A stretch of 64,000 bases of DNA, taken from assembly GCF_901827185.1 (NCBI RefSeq), contig NZ_LR594671.1, positions 1,178,001 to 1,242,000 on the forward strand. The letters run 5' to 3'. Made by a program: the position numbers and the translations under genes. Below the pieces are notes generated by a model, which ran no database searches, was not told where the DNA came from, and was given only the letters and a program-made list of their open reading frames with translations. This stretch comes from Variovorax sp. PBL-E5 (GTDB lineage Bacteria; Pseudomonadota; Gammaproteobacteria; Burkholderiales; Burkholderiaceae_C). Each line of letters opens with the position of its first letter. Position 1 is the stretch's first letter. Below, piece by piece: positions 50,095-60,400 of this stretch.

Positions 50095-50943
50095 TTATTT
50101 CTCTGTGTCCACGAGGCCCTTGACGAACCACTTCTGCATCAACACGACGACGATCGTGGGCGGCAGCATCGCCATGATCGCCGTCGCCATCACCACGTTC
50201 CAGTCGACCGCCGCCTCGCCGTTGCCGATCATCGACTTGATGCCGACCACGATCGGGTACATGTCCTCGCTGGTGGCGGCGATCAGTGGCCACAGGTACT
50301 GGTTCCAGCCGTAGATGAACTGGATCACGAACAGCGCCGCGATGCTGGTGATCGACAGCGGCAGCAGGATGTTGAAGAAGAAGCGCATCGGCCCTGCGCC
50401 GTCCACCCGCGCGGCCTCGACCAGCTCGTCGGGCACGGTCAGGAAGAACTGGCGGAACAGAAAGGTGGCCGTGGCGGATGCGATCAGCGGGACCGAGAGG
50501 CCGGCGTAGGTGTTGATCATCTTCAGGTCGGCGACCACCTGGTAGGTCGGGCCGATGCGCACTTCCACCGGCAGCATCAGCGTGATGAAGATCAGCCAGA
50601 AGCACAGGTTGCGGAACGGAAAGCGGAAATACACGATCGCGAAGGCCGACAGCAGCGAGATGAAGATCTTGCCGAAGGTGATGATGAAGGTGATGACGAA
50701 GCTCACCCAGATCATCCGCGCCACCGAGCCGCCGCCGCTGGTGCGGCCGCCGCCGGTCAGCGCTGCGTGGTAGCTGCCCCAGAAGTTGCCGCCTGGCCGC
50801 AGCGGCATCGGCACCTGGATGATCTCCTGCGCCGTGTGGGTGGACGCGATGAAGGCGAGGTAGATCGGAAAGGCGATCAACAGCACGCCGACGATCATCA
50901 CCGCATGCGCCAGGATGCTGAGGGCGGGGCGGCGCTCAACCAT
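50095..50943 (-). CDS. ugpE: sn-glycerol-3-phosphate ABC transporter permease UgpE
   Basis: A 282-residue inner-membrane permease with about six helices. The EAA loop is VDELVEAARVDGAGPMRFFFNILLPL in two stretches, near residues 180-205, which contacts UgpC. It pairs with UgpA. The order ugpB-ugpA-ugpE-ugpC-ugpQ identifies it; by sequence alone it is a CUT1-family permease. Confidence 0.95.
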   Translation of the reverse strand: MVERRPALSILAHAVMIVGVLLIAFPIYLAFIASTHTAQEIIQVPMPLRPGGNFWGSYHAALTGGGRTSGGGSVARMIWVSFVITFIITFGKIFISLLSAFAIVYFRFPFRNLCFWLIFITLMLPVEVRIGPTYQVVADLKMINTYAGLSVPLIASATATFLFRQFFLTVPDELVEAARVDGAGPMRFFFNILLPLSITSIAALFVIQFIYGWNQYLWPLIAATSEDMYPIVVGIKSMIGNGEAAVDWNVVMATAIMAMLPPTIVVVLMQKWFVKGLVDTEK

Positions 50944-50976
50944 GCGGGCGCTCCGGCACAGGAATGGAAGAAGACA

Positions 50977-51858
50977 TCAGTAGTGGACTTTCTTCTCGAC
51001 GTAGCGGAACTGGATGACGGTCAGGCCGATGACGATGGCCATCAGCACCACGGACTGCGCGGCGGCACTGCCGAAATCCATGCCCCGGAAGCCGTCGAAA
51101 TACACGCGGTAGACCAGGATGGCGGTTTCCTTGCCGGGGCCGCCCTGCGTCACGGCGTCGATGATCGCGAAGGTGTCGAAGAAGGCGTACACCATGTTGA
51201 TCACGAACAGGAAGAAGGTGGTCGGCGACAGGAGCGGCAGCTGGATGCTCCAGAAGCGGCGCAGCGGGCGCGCGCCGTCGATGGCCGCGGCCTCGATCAG
51301 CGACTTGGGTATCGACTGCAGGCCCGCGAGGAAGAACAGGAAGTTGTAGGAGATCTGCTTCCAGATCGCGGCCATCACCACCAGTGCCATCGCATCGTTG
51401 GCATTCAGCAGATGGTTCCAGCTGATGCCCATCTGGTGCAGCCAGTACGCGACCACGCCCAGCGAGGACGAGAACATGAAGGTGAACAGCACGCCCGTGA
51501 CCACCGGCGCCACGGCGTACGGCAGAATCAGGATGGTCTTGTAGAAGGTCGCGCCGCGCACGATGCGGTCGGCGAAGATGGCCAGCAGCAGCGCGATGGC
51601 CAGCCCGAGCACCGCCACCAGCACCGAGAAGATCAGCGTGGTCTTGAACGAGGCCACGTAGGTCTCGTCGGCGAACAGCGCCTTGAAGTTGTCCAGCCCG
51701 ACCCAGGTGATCGACGAGCCGAACGCGTCCTGCTGCTGGACCGACTGGATCAGCGCCTGCACCGCGGGCCAGAAGAAGAAAACGCCGACGACGATCAACT
51801 GCGGTGCGATCAGCACCCAGGGCAGCCAGGAGGAGCGGAAGAGAACGCGTTTTTCCAT
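50977..51858 (-). CDS. ugpA: sn-glycerol-3-phosphate ABC transporter permease UgpA
   Basis: A 293-residue inner-membrane permease, MalF/UgpA-like. The EAA motif is [20 protein letters not shown] (about residues 200-220). The start [20 protein letters not shown] at 51858 is the family start; the frame is open upstream. It lies 100 bp after ugpB with a stem-loop in the gap, and 33 bp before ugpE. Confidence 0.95.
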   Translation of the reverse strand: MEKRVLFRSSWLPWVLIAPQLIVVGVFFFWPAVQALIQSVQQQDAFGSSITWVGLDNFKALFADETYVASFKTTLIFSVLVAVLGLAIALLLAIFADRIVRGATFYKTILILPYAVAPVVTGVLFTFMFSSSLGVVAYWLHQMGISWNHLLNANDAMALVVMAAIWKQISYNFLFFLAGLQSIPKSLIEAAAIDGARPLRRFWSIQLPLLSPTTFFLFVINMVYAFFDTFAIIDAVTQGGPGKETAILVYRVYFDGFRGMDFGSAAAQSVVLMAIVIGLTVIQFRYVEKKVHY

Positions 51859-51913
51859 GGGGGAACCGTTTCGGGCGGATATCGGGCTGCCGTGCGTCCG
51901 GCCCGCCGGCACC

Positions 51914-51944
51914 GCACCCCGTGCGCGGGATGCGCGCCGGGTGC
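51914..51944 (-). promoter_or_regulatory. Stem-loop between ugpB and ugpA
   Basis: GCACCC (51914-51919) pairs with GGGTGC (51939-51944), and inside it GCGCG (51923-51927) pairs with CGCGC (51933-51937) around a 5-nt loop. A hairpin after a receptor gene often protects its mRNA so that more receptor than permease is made; that role is inferred. Confidence 0.5.
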
Positions 51945-51958
51945 AAGGTACCGTCCGA

Positions 51959-53272
51959 TTATTTGTTCGCTGCCTGGAACTTGGCCAGCAGTTCGTTGCC
52001 GCGCTTCACGCCGCTGTCCAGCGCTTCCTTTGGCGTCTTCTTGCCGGACCAGATCTGTTCCGTTTCCTCGTCCAGGATGGCGCGGATCTGCGGGAAGTTG
52101 CCGAGGCGCACGCCGCGCGACTTGGCCGTGGTCTTGCGGATCATCTGGTTCACGGCGACGTCGGTGCCGGGGTTCTGCTTGTAGAAGCCCGACTTCTCCG
52201 TCAGCTCGAAGGCCGCGGTCGTGATCGGCAGGTAGCCGGTGCGCATGTGGCTGTCGGACTGCACTTTCGGATCCGACAGGTACTGGAAGAACTTCGCGAC
52301 GCCCTTGTAGTGGTCGGCGTTCTTGCCGGTCATGACCCAGAGGCTGGCGCCGCCGACGATGGTGTTCTGCGGTGCACCCTTCACATCAGGGTAGTAGGGC
52401 AGGGCGGACTCGGCGAACTGGAACTTGGCGTCCTTCTTGATCGCGGCATAGCTGCCCGACGAACCGATGAACATCGCGCATTCACCCGAAGTGAAGGACG
52501 AGGTCGGCTTGCTGGCACGGCCTTGATAGACGAAGGTGCCTTCCTTGGACATCTTCGCCAGGTTCTCGAAATGGCGCACGTGCAGCGGCGAGTTGAATTC
52601 GAGCCGCGCATCCAGGCCGTCGAAGCCGTTGTTCTTGGTGGCATAGGACACGTTGTGCCAGGTCGAGAAGCTCTCGAGCTGGGCCCAGGTCATCCATGAA
52701 GTCGTGAACGGGCACTTGTTGCCCGCGGCCTTGAGCTTGGTCGCATCGGCGAAGACGTCCGGCCAGGTCACGGGCGCCTTCTCGGGATCGAGGCCGGCGG
52801 CCTTGAACGCATCCTTGTTGTAGTAGAAGACGGTGGTCGAGCTGTTGAACGGGAACGACATCATCTGGCCGTTCGGTGCCGTGTAGTAGCCGGCCACGGC
52901 GGGAATGTAGCTCTTGGGATCGAAGGGAACGCCGGCCTCCTTCATGAGCTCGGCGACGGGCTTGACCACGCCCTTGGAGTACATCATCGTGGCCGTGCCG
53001 ACCTCGTAGACCTGCAGGATGTCCGGTGCGTTGCCGGCGCGGAAGGCGGCGATGCCGGCGGCCAGCGACTGGTCGTACTCGCCCTTGTACGTGGGAACGA
53101 CCTTGTATTCCTTCTGGCTCTCGTTGAACCCCTTGGCCAGATCATTGACCCAGTCGTTGAGCCCGCCGTCCATCGAATGCCACCACTGGATCTCGGTCTG
53201 GGCCTGGGCCGGAATGGCCAGCGTGCCGAACAGGGCCACGGCCGAGGCCAGGGCGAGCGTTTTGAATCGCAT
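51959..53272 (-). CDS. ugpB: sn-glycerol-3-phosphate periplasmic binding protein UgpB
   Basis: A 437-residue precursor with a signal peptide ([20 protein letters not shown], cleavage after AQA near residue 25). The mature part begins [20 protein letters not shown], a UgpB hallmark, with typical cluster B binding-protein segments throughout. It captures glycerol-3-phosphate and glycerophosphodiesters. It is the first gene of ugpBAECQ. AGGAG lies about 6 nt before the ATG. Confidence 0.96.
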   Translation of the reverse strand: MRFKTLALASAVALFGTLAIPAQAQTEIQWWHSMDGGLNDWVNDLAKGFNESQKEYKVVPTYKGEYDQSLAAGIAAFRAGNAPDILQVYEVGTATMMYSKGVVKPVAELMKEAGVPFDPKSYIPAVAGYYTAPNGQMMSFPFNSSTTVFYYNKDAFKAAGLDPEKAPVTWPDVFADATKLKAAGNKCPFTTSWMTWAQLESFSTWHNVSYATKNNGFDGLDARLEFNSPLHVRHFENLAKMSKEGTFVYQGRASKPTSSFTSGECAMFIGSSGSYAAIKKDAKFQFAESALPYYPDVKGAPQNTIVGGASLWVMTGKNADHYKGVAKFFQYLSDPKVQSDSHMRTGYLPITTAAFELTEKSGFYKQNPGTDVAVNQMIRKTTAKSRGVRLGNFPQIRAILDEETEQIWSGKKTPKEALDSGVKRGNELLAKFQAANK

Positions 53273-53303
53273 GAAGACTCCTCAGGGGGAAAAGAAAGCG
53301 TGA

Positions 53304-53325
53304 ATGCTAGGTCGCACGTATGACA
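53304..53325 (-). promoter_or_regulatory. Possible ugpB promoter with one Pho-box-like half-site
   Basis: On the minus strand GTGTCATA (53326-53319) resembles one half of a PhoB box and lies about 9 bp upstream of a -10-like TAGCAT (53309-53304). The second half-site is poor (a TGTGAC lies 13 bp away rather than 11). Phosphate control is therefore only a possibility. Confidence 0.25.
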
Positions 53326-53434
53326 CGGCGGCGTCACATTTGTGCATTCTTGGCTTCGGTCGAGGAAGGCTCCAACGGGGGAAACCCTTTTTGTGGGCAT
53401 CGCCCCACGGCCTGCTTGCTGCGTTGCACCATGC

Positions 53435-53440
53435 TAGCAT
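53435..53440 (+). promoter_or_regulatory. -10-like TAGCAT upstream of serA
   Basis: TAGCATC lies 57 bp before the serA ATG in the 225-bp divergent gap with ugpB. No strong -35. The same gap holds a weak GTGGG/CCCAC hairpin and nothing else I can identify. Confidence 0.35.
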
Positions 53441-53497
53441 CGCGCTCCTTTTTTCGGCCTCTGCTCCATGCGTCCGGGCGGGGCTTGCAGGACGCGT

Positions 53498-54727
53498 ATG
53501 AGCAAGACTTCTCTCGACAAAAGCAAGATCAGGTTCCTTCTGCTCGAAGGCATTCATCCCTCGGCGGTCGAGGTGTTGAAGGACGCGGGCTACACCCACG
53601 TCGAGACCGTGTCGGGCGCGTTGCCCGATGCCGAGCTCAAGGCGCGCATCGCCGATGTGCATTTCATCGGCATCCGCTCGCGCACGCAATTGACCGCCGA
53701 GGTGTTCGCCGCCGCGCACAAGCTGGTGGCGGTGGGGTGCTTCTGCATCGGCACCAACCAGGTCGATCTCGATGCGGCGCGCGAGCACGGCGTGGCCGTC
53801 TTCAACGCACCCTATTCCAACACCCGGTCCGTGGCCGAACTCGTGCTGGCGGAGGCGATCCTGCTCTTGCGCGGCGTGCCCGAGAAGAGTGCCGTCGCGC
53901 ACCGCGGCGGCTGGCTCAAGTCGGCCGACAACGCCTTCGAGATCCGCGGCAAGACGCTCGGCATCGTCGGCTACGGCTCCATCGGCGCGCAGCTGTCGGT
54001 GCTGGCCGAGGCGCTCGGGATGCACGTGGCCTTCTTCGACGTCGTGGCCAAGCTGCCGCTGGGCAATGCGCGCCAGGTGCGCCTCCTGCCCGACCTGCTC
54101 GCGCAGAGCGACATCGTGAGCCTGCACGTGCCCGAGACCCAGGCCACGCAGTGGATGATCGGCGCGCCCGAGATCGCGGCGATGAAGCCCGGCGCCATCC
54201 TGATCAACGCATCGCGCGGCACCGTGGTCGATATCGAGCCGCTGGCCGAGGCGCTGAAGCAGAAGAAGCTGCTGGGCGCCGCGATCGACGTCTTCCCGAC
54301 CGAGCCGCGCAGCAACAAGGAAGAGTTCCAGTCGCCGCTGCGCGGGCTCGACAACGTGATCCTTACGCCGCACATCGGCGGCTCGACCATGGAGGCGCAG
54401 GCCAACATCGGCCTGGAGGTAGCCGAGAAGCTGGTGAAGTACAGCGACAACGGCACCTCGACCTCGTCGGTGAATTTCCCCGAGGTCGCATTGCCCTCCC
54501 ATCCGGGCAAGCACCGCATCCTGCACGTTCATCGCAACGTGCCGGGCGTGCTGTCGGAGATCAACCGGATCTTCTCGGACAACCGCATCAACATCGCCTC
54601 GCAATTCCTGCAGACCAACGAGAAGGTGGGCTATGTGGTGACGGACATCGATGCGGCGTCGTCCGATCTCGCGCTCGAAAAACTCGCCAGCGTGCCGGGC
54701 ACCATCCGCAGTCGGGTCTTGTTCTAG
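53498..54727 (+). CDS. serA: D-3-phosphoglycerate dehydrogenase
   Basis: A 409-residue enzyme that starts serine synthesis. It has the NAD-binding fold with LGIVGYGSIGAQLSVLAEALG (about 153-173), the catalytic Arg/His regions INASRGTVVDI and ILTPHIGGSTMEAQ, and a C-terminal ACT domain (about residues 335-409, HVHRNVPGVLSEINRIFSD) for serine feedback. Length matches the E. coli-type enzyme. The ATG at 53498 fits MSKTSLDKSKIRFLLLEG. It is divergent from ugpB. Confidence 0.96.
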   Translation: MSKTSLDKSKIRFLLLEGIHPSAVEVLKDAGYTHVETVSGALPDAELKARIADVHFIGIRSRTQLTAEVFAAAHKLVAVGCFCIGTNQVDLDAAREHGVAVFNAPYSNTRSVAELVLAEAILLLRGVPEKSAVAHRGGWLKSADNAFEIRGKTLGIVGYGSIGAQLSVLAEALGMHVAFFDVVAKLPLGNARQVRLLPDLLAQSDIVSLHVPETQATQWMIGAPEIAAMKPGAILINASRGTVVDIEPLAEALKQKKLLGAAIDVFPTEPRSNKEEFQSPLRGLDNVILTPHIGGSTMEAQANIGLEVAEKLVKYSDNGTSTSSVNFPEVALPSHPGKHRILHVHRNVPGVLSEINRIFSDNRINIASQFLQTNEKVGYVVTDIDAASSDLALEKLASVPGTIRSRVLF

Positions 54728-54755
54728 GCAGCGCCGCCATCAGTCAGTGGTGACT

Positions 54756-54761
54756 TAAAAT
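54756..54761 (+). promoter_or_regulatory. -10-like TAAAAT upstream of the FAD/Fe-S oxidoreductase
   Basis: TAAAATC lies 50 bp before the ATG at 54812, in the 84-bp gap after serA. No convincing -35. Confidence 0.35.
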
Positions 54762-54811
54762 CCCATCCCCTGGTTCATGGGCGCGCAGCGCCCGACCGAG
54801 GCCACTCCCCG

Positions 54812-57800
54812 ATGAATGCACCGACCGCGTTGACGGCGTTGTTGTCGCAGGCCGCAGAGCCCGCGCGATTGCGTGAGATCCCCTACAACTACACCAGCTT
54901 CTCCGATCGCGAGATCGTGATCCGCCTGTTGGGCGAACGCGGCTGGGAACTGCTGCAGACCTTGCGCGCGGAGCGCCGCACCGGCCGCTCCGCGCGCATG
55001 CTCTACGAGGTGCTGGGCGACATCTGGGTGGTGCAGCGCAATCCCTACCTGGTCGACGACCTGCTCGACAACCCGCGCCGCCGCGGCCAGCTGGTCGATG
55101 CGCTCAACCACCGGCTGGGCGAGGTGCAGAAGCGCCGCACGCCCGACAGCGACGCGCAGCGCGACCTGCTGGTCGGCGAGCTGACCACGCTGGTGTCGCA
55201 GGCCGTGCTGGCCTTCGACACCACGTTCCGCGATGTCGCCGCGCTGCGGCGCAAGACCACGCGCCAGCTGCGCCGCGTCACGGCCAAGGACAACATCAAG
55301 TTCGACGGCCTGTCGCGCGTCTCGCACGTGACGGATGCGACCGACTGGCGCGTCGAATACCCCTTCGTCGTGCTCACGCCCGACACCGAGGCCGAGATGG
55401 CCGGGCTGGTCAAGGGCTGCATCGAGCTCGGCCTGACCATCATTCCGCGCGGCGGCGGCACCGGCTACACCGGCGGCGCGATCCCGCTGACCTGGAACAG
55501 CGCGGTCATCAACACCGAGAAGCTCGAGGCGATGACCGAGGTCGAGACGATGTCGCTGCCCGGCCTGGATGCGCCGGTGCCCACGATCTGGACGGAAGCC
55601 GGCGTGGTCACCCAGCGCGTGGCCGACGCGGCCGAGCGCGCGGGCTTCGTGTTCGCGGTCGACCCGACCTCGGCCGAGGCCTCCTGCATCGGCGGCAACG
55701 TCGCGATGAACGCCGGCGGCAAGAAGGCCGTGCTGTGGGGCACGGCGCTCGACAACCTGGTCTCGTGGCGCATGGTCACGCCGGAGGCCGAATGGCTCGA
55801 AGTCACGCGCATCGGCCACAACCTCGGCAAGATCCACGATGCCGAAAGCGCGGTCTTCGAGCTGCAGTATTTCGCTGCCGACGGCCGCACGCGGCTGCGC
55901 AGCGAACGCCTCGAGATCCCGGGGCGCACCTTTCGCAAGGAGGGCCTCGGCAAGGACGTCACCGACAAGTTCCTCTCCGGCCTGCCGGGCATTCAGAAGG
56001 AAGGCTGCGACGGCCTGATCACCAGCGCGCGCTGGGTGGTGCACCGCATGCCGGCGCATACGCGCACGGTCTGCCTCGAGTTCTTCGGCAATGCGAAGGA
56101 CGCGGTACCGAGCATCGTCGAGATCAAGGACTTCATGTTCGCCGAACAGAAACGTTCGGGCGTGCTGTTGGCCGGCCTCGAGCACCTGGACGATCGCTAC
56201 CTGAAGGCGGTCGGCTATGCGACCAAGTCGAAGAAGCACGGCGGCCTGCCGAAGATGGTGCTGTTCGGCGACCTCGCGGGCGACGATGCCGACGCGGTGG
56301 CGCGCGTGACCTCGGAGGTCGTGCGCATCGCCAACTCGCGCAGCGGCGAAGGCTTCATCGCGATCAGCGCCGACGCGCGCAAGAAGTTCTGGCTCGACCG
56401 CAAGCGCACGGCCGCGATCAGCAAGCACACCAACGCCTTCAAGATCAACGAGGACGTGGTGATCCCGCTGCCGCGCATGGCCGAATATTCCGATGGCATC
56501 GAGCGCATCAACATCGAGCTCTCGCTGGCCAACAAGCTCGCGCTCGCCGACGCGCTCGAAGCCTTCTTCTCGCGCGGCAATCTGCCGCTGGGCAAGAGCG
56601 ACGATGCGCACGACATTCCCTCGGCCGAGCTGCTGGAGGACCGCGTCGCGCAGGCGATCGCGCTGGTGCGCGAAGTGCGCACGCTCTGGCGCGGCTGGCT
56701 CGACCAGGTCGAGCCGCTGTTTGCGCAGTTGCAGGACCATTCGCTGCGTGCGAGCTGGAAGACGCAGATCCGCACGCCGCTTTCGGCCATCTTCAGCGGT
56801 GCCGAGTTCGCGCCGATCCTGGCCGAGTGCAATGCGATCCACCAGCGCGTGCTCAAGGGGCGCGTCTGGATCGCGCTGCACATGCACGCGGGCGACGGCA
56901 ACGTGCACACCAACATCCCGGTCAACAGCGACAACTACGAGATGCTGCAGACCGCGCACGCGGCGGTCGCGCGCATCATGGTGCTGGCGCGCAGCCTCGA
57001 CGGCGTGATCTCGGGCGAGCACGGCATCGGCATCACCAAGCTCGAGTTCCTGAGCGACGAGGAACTGCAGCCCTTCACCGACTACAAGCAGCGCGTCGAT
57101 CCCGAAGGCCGCTTCAACAAGGGCAAGCTGCTGCGCGGCTCGGAACATGCTTCGCGGGACGGGCGCTCGCTGCACGCCGATCTCACCAACGCCTACACGC
57201 CGAGCTTCGGGCTGATGGGCCACGAGTCGATCATCATGCAGCAGAGCGACATCGGCGCCATCGCCGACAGCGTCAAGGACTGCCTGCGCTGCGGCAAGTG
57301 CAAGCCGGTGTGCGCGACGCATGTGCCGCGCGCCAACCTGCTCTATTCGCCGCGCAACAAGATCCTCGCGACCTCGCTGCTGGTGGAGGCTTTTCTGTAC
57401 GAAGAGCAGACCCGGCGCGGCATCAGCATCCGGCACTGGGAAGAGTTCGAGGACGTGGCCGACCACTGCACCGTGTGCCACAAGTGCCTGTCGCCTTGCC
57501 CGGTCGATATCGACTTCGGCGACGTCTCGATGAACATGCGCAACCTGCTGCGCAAGATGGGTCAGAAGTCCTTCCGACCCGGCAACGCGGCGGCGATGTT
57601 CTTCCTCAACGCGACGAACCCGCAGACCATCAAGGCGATGCGCGTCGGCATGGTCGGCATCGGCTTCAAGGCGCAGCGCCTGGCCAACGACCTGCTGCGC
57701 GGCCTTGCGAAGAAGCAGACCGCGGCGCCGCCGGCCACGCTCGGGCCGGCGCCGGTCAAGGAACAGGTGATCCACTTCATCAACAAGAAGATGCCAGGCG

Positions 57801-58699
57801 GGCTGCCCAAGCAGACGGCGCGCGCGCTGCTCGACATCGAGGATGCCGACTACGTGCCGATCATCCGCAACCCGCGGGCGACCACGCCCGAGACCGAGGC
57901 GGTGTTCTACTTTCCCGGCTGCGGATCGGAGCGGCTCTTCTCGCAGGTCGGGCTGGCGACGCAGGCGATGCTCTGGCATGCCGGCGTGCAGACGGTGCTG
58001 CCGCCGGGCTATCTGTGCTGCGGCTATCCGCAGCGCGGCAGCGGCCAATTCGACAAGGCCGAGAAGATGATCACCGACAACCGGGTGCTCTTCCACCGCG
58101 TCGCCAACACGCTCAACTACCTGGACATCAAGACCGTCGTGGTGAGCTGCGGCACCTGCTACGACCAACTGCAGGGTTACCAGTTCGACAAGATCTTCCC
58201 GGGCTGCCGGATCATCGACATCCACGAGTATTTGCTCGAGAAGGGCATCACGCTCGGTGACATGGGCGGCGGTGGCTATCTCTATCACGATCCCTGCCAC
58301 ACGCCGATGAAGCTGCAGGACCCGATGAAGACCGTCAAGGCGCTGGTCGGCGACAACGTGCTCAAGAACGACCGCTGCTGCGGCGAATCGGGCACGCTCG
58401 GCGTGACGCGTCCCGACATCTCGACGCAGATCCGCTTCCGCAAGGAGGAGGAACTGCGCAAGGGCGAAGCCGCCTTGCGCGACGGCGGCCAGCTCGCGCC
58501 GACGGACAACGTCAAGATCCTCACCAGCTGCCCGAGCTGCCTGCAGGGCCTGAGCCGCTACGGCAACGACCTGAGCAACGGCCTGCTCGAAGCCGACTAC
58601 ATCGTGGTCGAGATGGCGCGCAAGATCCTCGGCGAGGACTGGATGCCCGAGTACGTGGCGGCGGCCAACCAGGGCGGGATCGAAAGGGTGCTGGTATGA
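54812..58699 (+). CDS. Large FAD-linked oxidase/Fe-S oxidoreductase with DUF3683-type N-terminus
   Basis: A 1295-residue fusion. Order: an N-terminal DUF3683-like helical domain (about residues 1-150), an FAD-binding type 4 domain (about 190-330, [14 protein letters not shown]), an FAD-linked oxidase C domain (to about 780, with [13 protein letters not shown] and [12 protein letters not shown]), a ferredoxin segment with two 4Fe-4S clusters ([11 protein letters not shown] about 824; [14 protein letters not shown] about 886), and two CCG cysteine-rich modules ([10 protein letters not shown] about 1033; DPCHTPMKL and CCGESGTLG about 1160-1195). Such D-2-hydroxyacid dehydrogenases move electrons from lactate-like acids to a quinone or other carrier; the substrate is unknown. 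Coupled to the HIT gene by ATGA. Confidence 0.88.
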   Translation: MNAPTALTALLSQAAEPARLREIPYNYTSFSDREIVIRLLGERGWELLQTLRAERRTGRSARMLYEVLGDIWVVQRNPYLVDDLLDNPRRRGQLVDALNHRLGEVQKRRTPDSDAQRDLLVGELTTLVSQAVLAFDTTFRDVAALRRKTTRQLRRVTAKDNIKFDGLSRVSHVTDATDWRVEYPFVVLTPDTEAEMAGLVKGCIELGLTIIPRGGGTGYTGGAIPLTWNSAVINTEKLEAMTEVETMSLPGLDAPVPTIWTEAGVVTQRVADAAERAGFVFAVDPTSAEASCIGGNVAMNAGGKKAVLWGTALDNLVSWRMVTPEAEWLEVTRIGHNLGKIHDAESAVFELQYFAADGRTRLRSERLEIPGRTFRKEGLGKDVTDKFLSGLPGIQKEGCDGLITSARWVVHRMPAHTRTVCLEFFGNAKDAVPSIVEIKDFMFAEQKRSGVLLAGLEHLDDRYLKAVGYATKSKKHGGLPKMVLFGDLAGDDADAVARVTSEVVRIANSRSGEGFIAISADARKKFWLDRKRTAAISKHTNAFKINEDVVIPLPRMAEYSDGIERINIELSLANKLALADALEAFFSRGNLPLGKSDDAHDIPSAELLEDRVAQAIALVREVRTLWRGWLDQVEPLFAQLQDHSLRASWKTQIRTPLSAIFSGAEFAPILAECNAIHQRVLKGRVWIALHMHAGDGNVHTNIPVNSDNYEMLQTAHAAVARIMVLARSLDGVISGEHGIGITKLEFLSDEELQPFTDYKQRVDPEGRFNKGKLLRGSEHASRDGRSLHADLTNAYTPSFGLMGHESIIMQQSDIGAIADSVKDCLRCGKCKPVCATHVPRANLLYSPRNKILATSLLVEAFLYEEQTRRGISIRHWEEFEDVADHCTVCHKCLSPCPVDIDFGDVSMNMRNLLRKMGQKSFRPGNAAAMFFLNATNPQTIKAMRVGMVGIGFKAQRLANDLLRGLAKKQTAAPPATLGPAPVKEQVIHFINKKMPGGLPKQTARALLDIEDADYVPIIRNPRATTPETEAVFYFPGCGSERLFSQVGLATQAMLWHAGVQTVLPPGYLCCGYPQRGSGQFDKAEKMITDNRVLFHRVANTLNYLDIKTVVVSCGTCYDQLQGYQFDKIFPGCRIIDIHEYLLEKGITLGDMGGGGYLYHDPCHTPMKLQDPMKTVKALVGDNVLKNDRCCGESGTLGVTRPDISTQIRFRKEEELRKGEAALRDGGQLAPTDNVKILTSCPSCLQGLSRYGNDLSNGLLEADYIVVEMARKILGEDWMPEYVAAANQGGIERVLV

Positions 58700-59142
58700 G
58701 CATGGTGCGCGTGATCGGCTGTCCGCTGTGCGACGGGACCGGTGGCCGGCTGATCTTCGATGCGCCGAAGTTCCGTGTGATCCACGTGGTCGAGGACGGC
58801 TTTCCGGCCTTCTACCGCGTGGTATGGAAGGCCCATGTGGCCGAGTGGTCCGACCTGGACGCAGAGGACCGCGCGCTGTGCATGGAGGCGGTGGCGATCG
58901 TCGAGCAAAGCCAGCGCGATGCGCTCGCGCCGACCAAGATGAACCTCGCCGCGCTCGGCAACATGACACCGCATCTGCATTGGCACGTGATCGCGCGCTT
59001 CGATTGGGATCCGCGCTTCCCGGGCTCGGTCTGGGCCGAAGTGCAGCGCGAACGCGACCCCGTGCGCGAAGCGGCCATCGAGGCCCGGCTGCCGGCCCTG
59101 GAAAGCGAGATGGTCCGCCGCCTGGCGGCAAGGAGTTTCTGA
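58696..59142 (+). CDS. HIT-family protein, longer subtype
   Basis: A 148-residue histidine-triad protein distinct from the one at 4740. The histidine motif is [13 protein letters not shown] (about residues 94-106), and the N-terminal CPLCDGTGG carries a possible zinc pair. It may be a nucleotide hydrolase or transferase; the target is unknown. It overlaps both neighbours (ATGA upstream, TGATG downstream), so it is translated with the oxidoreductase and the DUF971 protein. Confidence 0.85.
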   Translation: MSMVRVIGCPLCDGTGGRLIFDAPKFRVIHVVEDGFPAFYRVVWKAHVAEWSDLDAEDRALCMEAVAIVEQSQRDALAPTKMNLAALGNMTPHLHWHVIARFDWDPRFPGSVWAEVQRERDPVREAAIEARLPALESEMVRRLAARSF

Positions 59143-59555
59143 TGGCAGGTTTGCAAGCGGGCGCACCGACGCCTCAATCGATCACCGTGCACAACAAGTC
59201 ACGCGTGCTGGAAGTCGGCTTTTCCGACGGCGCGAGCTTTCGCATCCCCTTCGAGCTGATGCGCATCTATTCGCCCTCGGCCGAAGTCCAGGGCCACGGC
59301 CCGGGCCAGGAAGTGCTGCAGACCGGCAAGCGCAACGTCGGCCTGCTGGCGCTGGAGCCGGTCGGCAACTACGCCGTGCAGCCGAGCTTCAGCGACGGCC
59401 ACGACACCGGCATCTTCTCGTGGGATCTGCTGTACGAACTCGGCGCGAAGCAGGACGAACTGTGGGCCGCCTACGAGCGCCGGCTCGCGGCCGCCGGCAT
59501 CGACCGCGATGCGCCGATGCCCGACAAAGGCGGCCACGCCTGCGGCAGCCACTGA
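59142..59555 (+). CDS. DUF971-family protein
   Basis: A 137-residue protein with the gamma-butyrobetaine hydroxylase-like N-terminal (DUF971) fold: [28 protein letters not shown] in two stretches, EVQGHGPGQ and [19 protein letters not shown]. In eukaryotes a similar domain occurs in carnitine synthesis and in Fe-S proteins, but bacterial DUF971 roles are unknown. The C-terminus is HACGSH. It starts in the HIT stop (TGATG) and lies 79 bp before ubiE, a position I recall in related genomes. Confidence 0.87.
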   Translation: MAGLQAGAPTPQSITVHNKSRVLEVGFSDGASFRIPFELMRIYSPSAEVQGHGPGQEVLQTGKRNVGLLALEPVGNYAVQPSFSDGHDTGIFSWDLLYELGAKQDELWAAYERRLAAAGIDRDAPMPDKGGHACGSH

Positions 59556-59621
59556 GCGCCGAACGCAAGGAATGACCGGTGTCCCCGCGGGGTCGTCGGT
59601 CGAATATGAACGCTTCCGGCC

Positions 59622-59627
59622 TAACAT
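59622..59627 (+). promoter_or_regulatory. -10-like TAACAT before ubiE
   Basis: TAACATC lies 7 nt before the ubiE ATG. No Shine-Dalgarno is present, so this fits the leaderless pattern seen for other genes here. Confidence 0.35.
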
Positions 59628-59634
59628 CGGAAGC

Positions 59635-60366
59635 ATGAGTTCCACCCATTTCGGTTTCGAGTCGGTCGAAGAGAGCGACAAGGCGCGGCGCGTTCGCGGT
59701 GTTTTCGATTCGGTCGCGACGCGCTACGACCTCATGAACGACCTGATGTCGATGGGGCTGCACCGCGCCTGGAAGGCCTACACGGTCATGGTCGCCAACG
59801 TGGGCGAGGGCTCGAAGGTGCTCGACATCGCGGGCGGCACCGGCGACCTGGCGCTTGCCTTCGCGAAGAAGGTCGGCGCCAGCGGCGAGGTGGTCCACAC
59901 CGACATCAACGAGGCCATGCTGCGCACCGGCCGCGATCGGCTGCTCGACGCCGGCGTGTCCCTGCCCACGCTGGTGTGCGATGCCGAGAAGCTGCCCTTC
60001 GCGGACGAGCACTTCGATGTCGTGACGGTCGCCTTCGGTCTGCGCAACATGACCCACAAGGACATGGCGCTGAAGGAAATGAATCGCGTGCTCAAGCCGC
60101 GCGGCAAGCTGCTGGTGCTCGAATTCTCGAAGGTCGCCAAGCCGCTGCAGAAGGTCTACGACTGGTATTCGTTCAACGTGCTGCCGCGCCTGGGCAAGGC
60201 GGTCGCGGGCGACGATGCCAGCTACCGCTATCTGGCCGAATCGATCCGCATGCATCCTGCACAGGAGGAACTCAAGACCCTCATGAAGGAGGGCGGTTTC
60301 GGCCATGTGGACTATCACAACATGACCGGCGGCGTCGTCGCCCTGCATGTTGGAATCAAGTGTTGA
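59635..60366 (+). CDS. ubiE: Ubiquinone/menaquinone C-methyltransferase UbiE
   Basis: A 243-residue SAM-dependent enzyme that methylates the benzoquinone ring of ubiquinone precursors. The start [11 protein letters not shown] is followed by [25 protein letters not shown] motif [14 protein letters not shown] and [25 protein letters not shown] in two stretches. The family start is the ATG at 59635. The next genes are Tim44-like, ubiJ and ubiB, forming a ubiquinone cluster. Confidence 0.96.
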   Translation: MSSTHFGFESVEESDKARRVRGVFDSVATRYDLMNDLMSMGLHRAWKAYTVMVANVGEGSKVLDIAGGTGDLALAFAKKVGASGEVVHTDINEAMLRTGRDRLLDAGVSLPTLVCDAEKLPFADEHFDVVTVAFGLRNMTHKDMALKEMNRVLKPRGKLLVLEFSKVAKPLQKVYDWYSFNVLPRLGKAVAGDDASYRYLAESIRMHPAQEELKTLMKEGGFGHVDYHNMTGGVVALHVGIKC

Positions 60367-60400
60367 TATGGAAGTCGCTGGTCGTACAAGAGGAGACGTC

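Noticed and set aside
53304..53340. Definite PhoB box upstream of ugpB
   Set aside because: Only one good half-site is present; the other is off by spacing and sequence. It is listed as a low-confidence site only.
53378..53395. Terminator between ugpB and serA
   Set aside because: The GTGGG/CCCAC stem is only 5 bp and no T-run follows on either strand.
54755..59131. An open frame of more than 1400 codons antisense to the FAD/Fe-S oxidoreductase
   Set aside because: Same cause. The sense strand encodes intact FAD, 4Fe-4S and CCG motifs and couples to the next genes.
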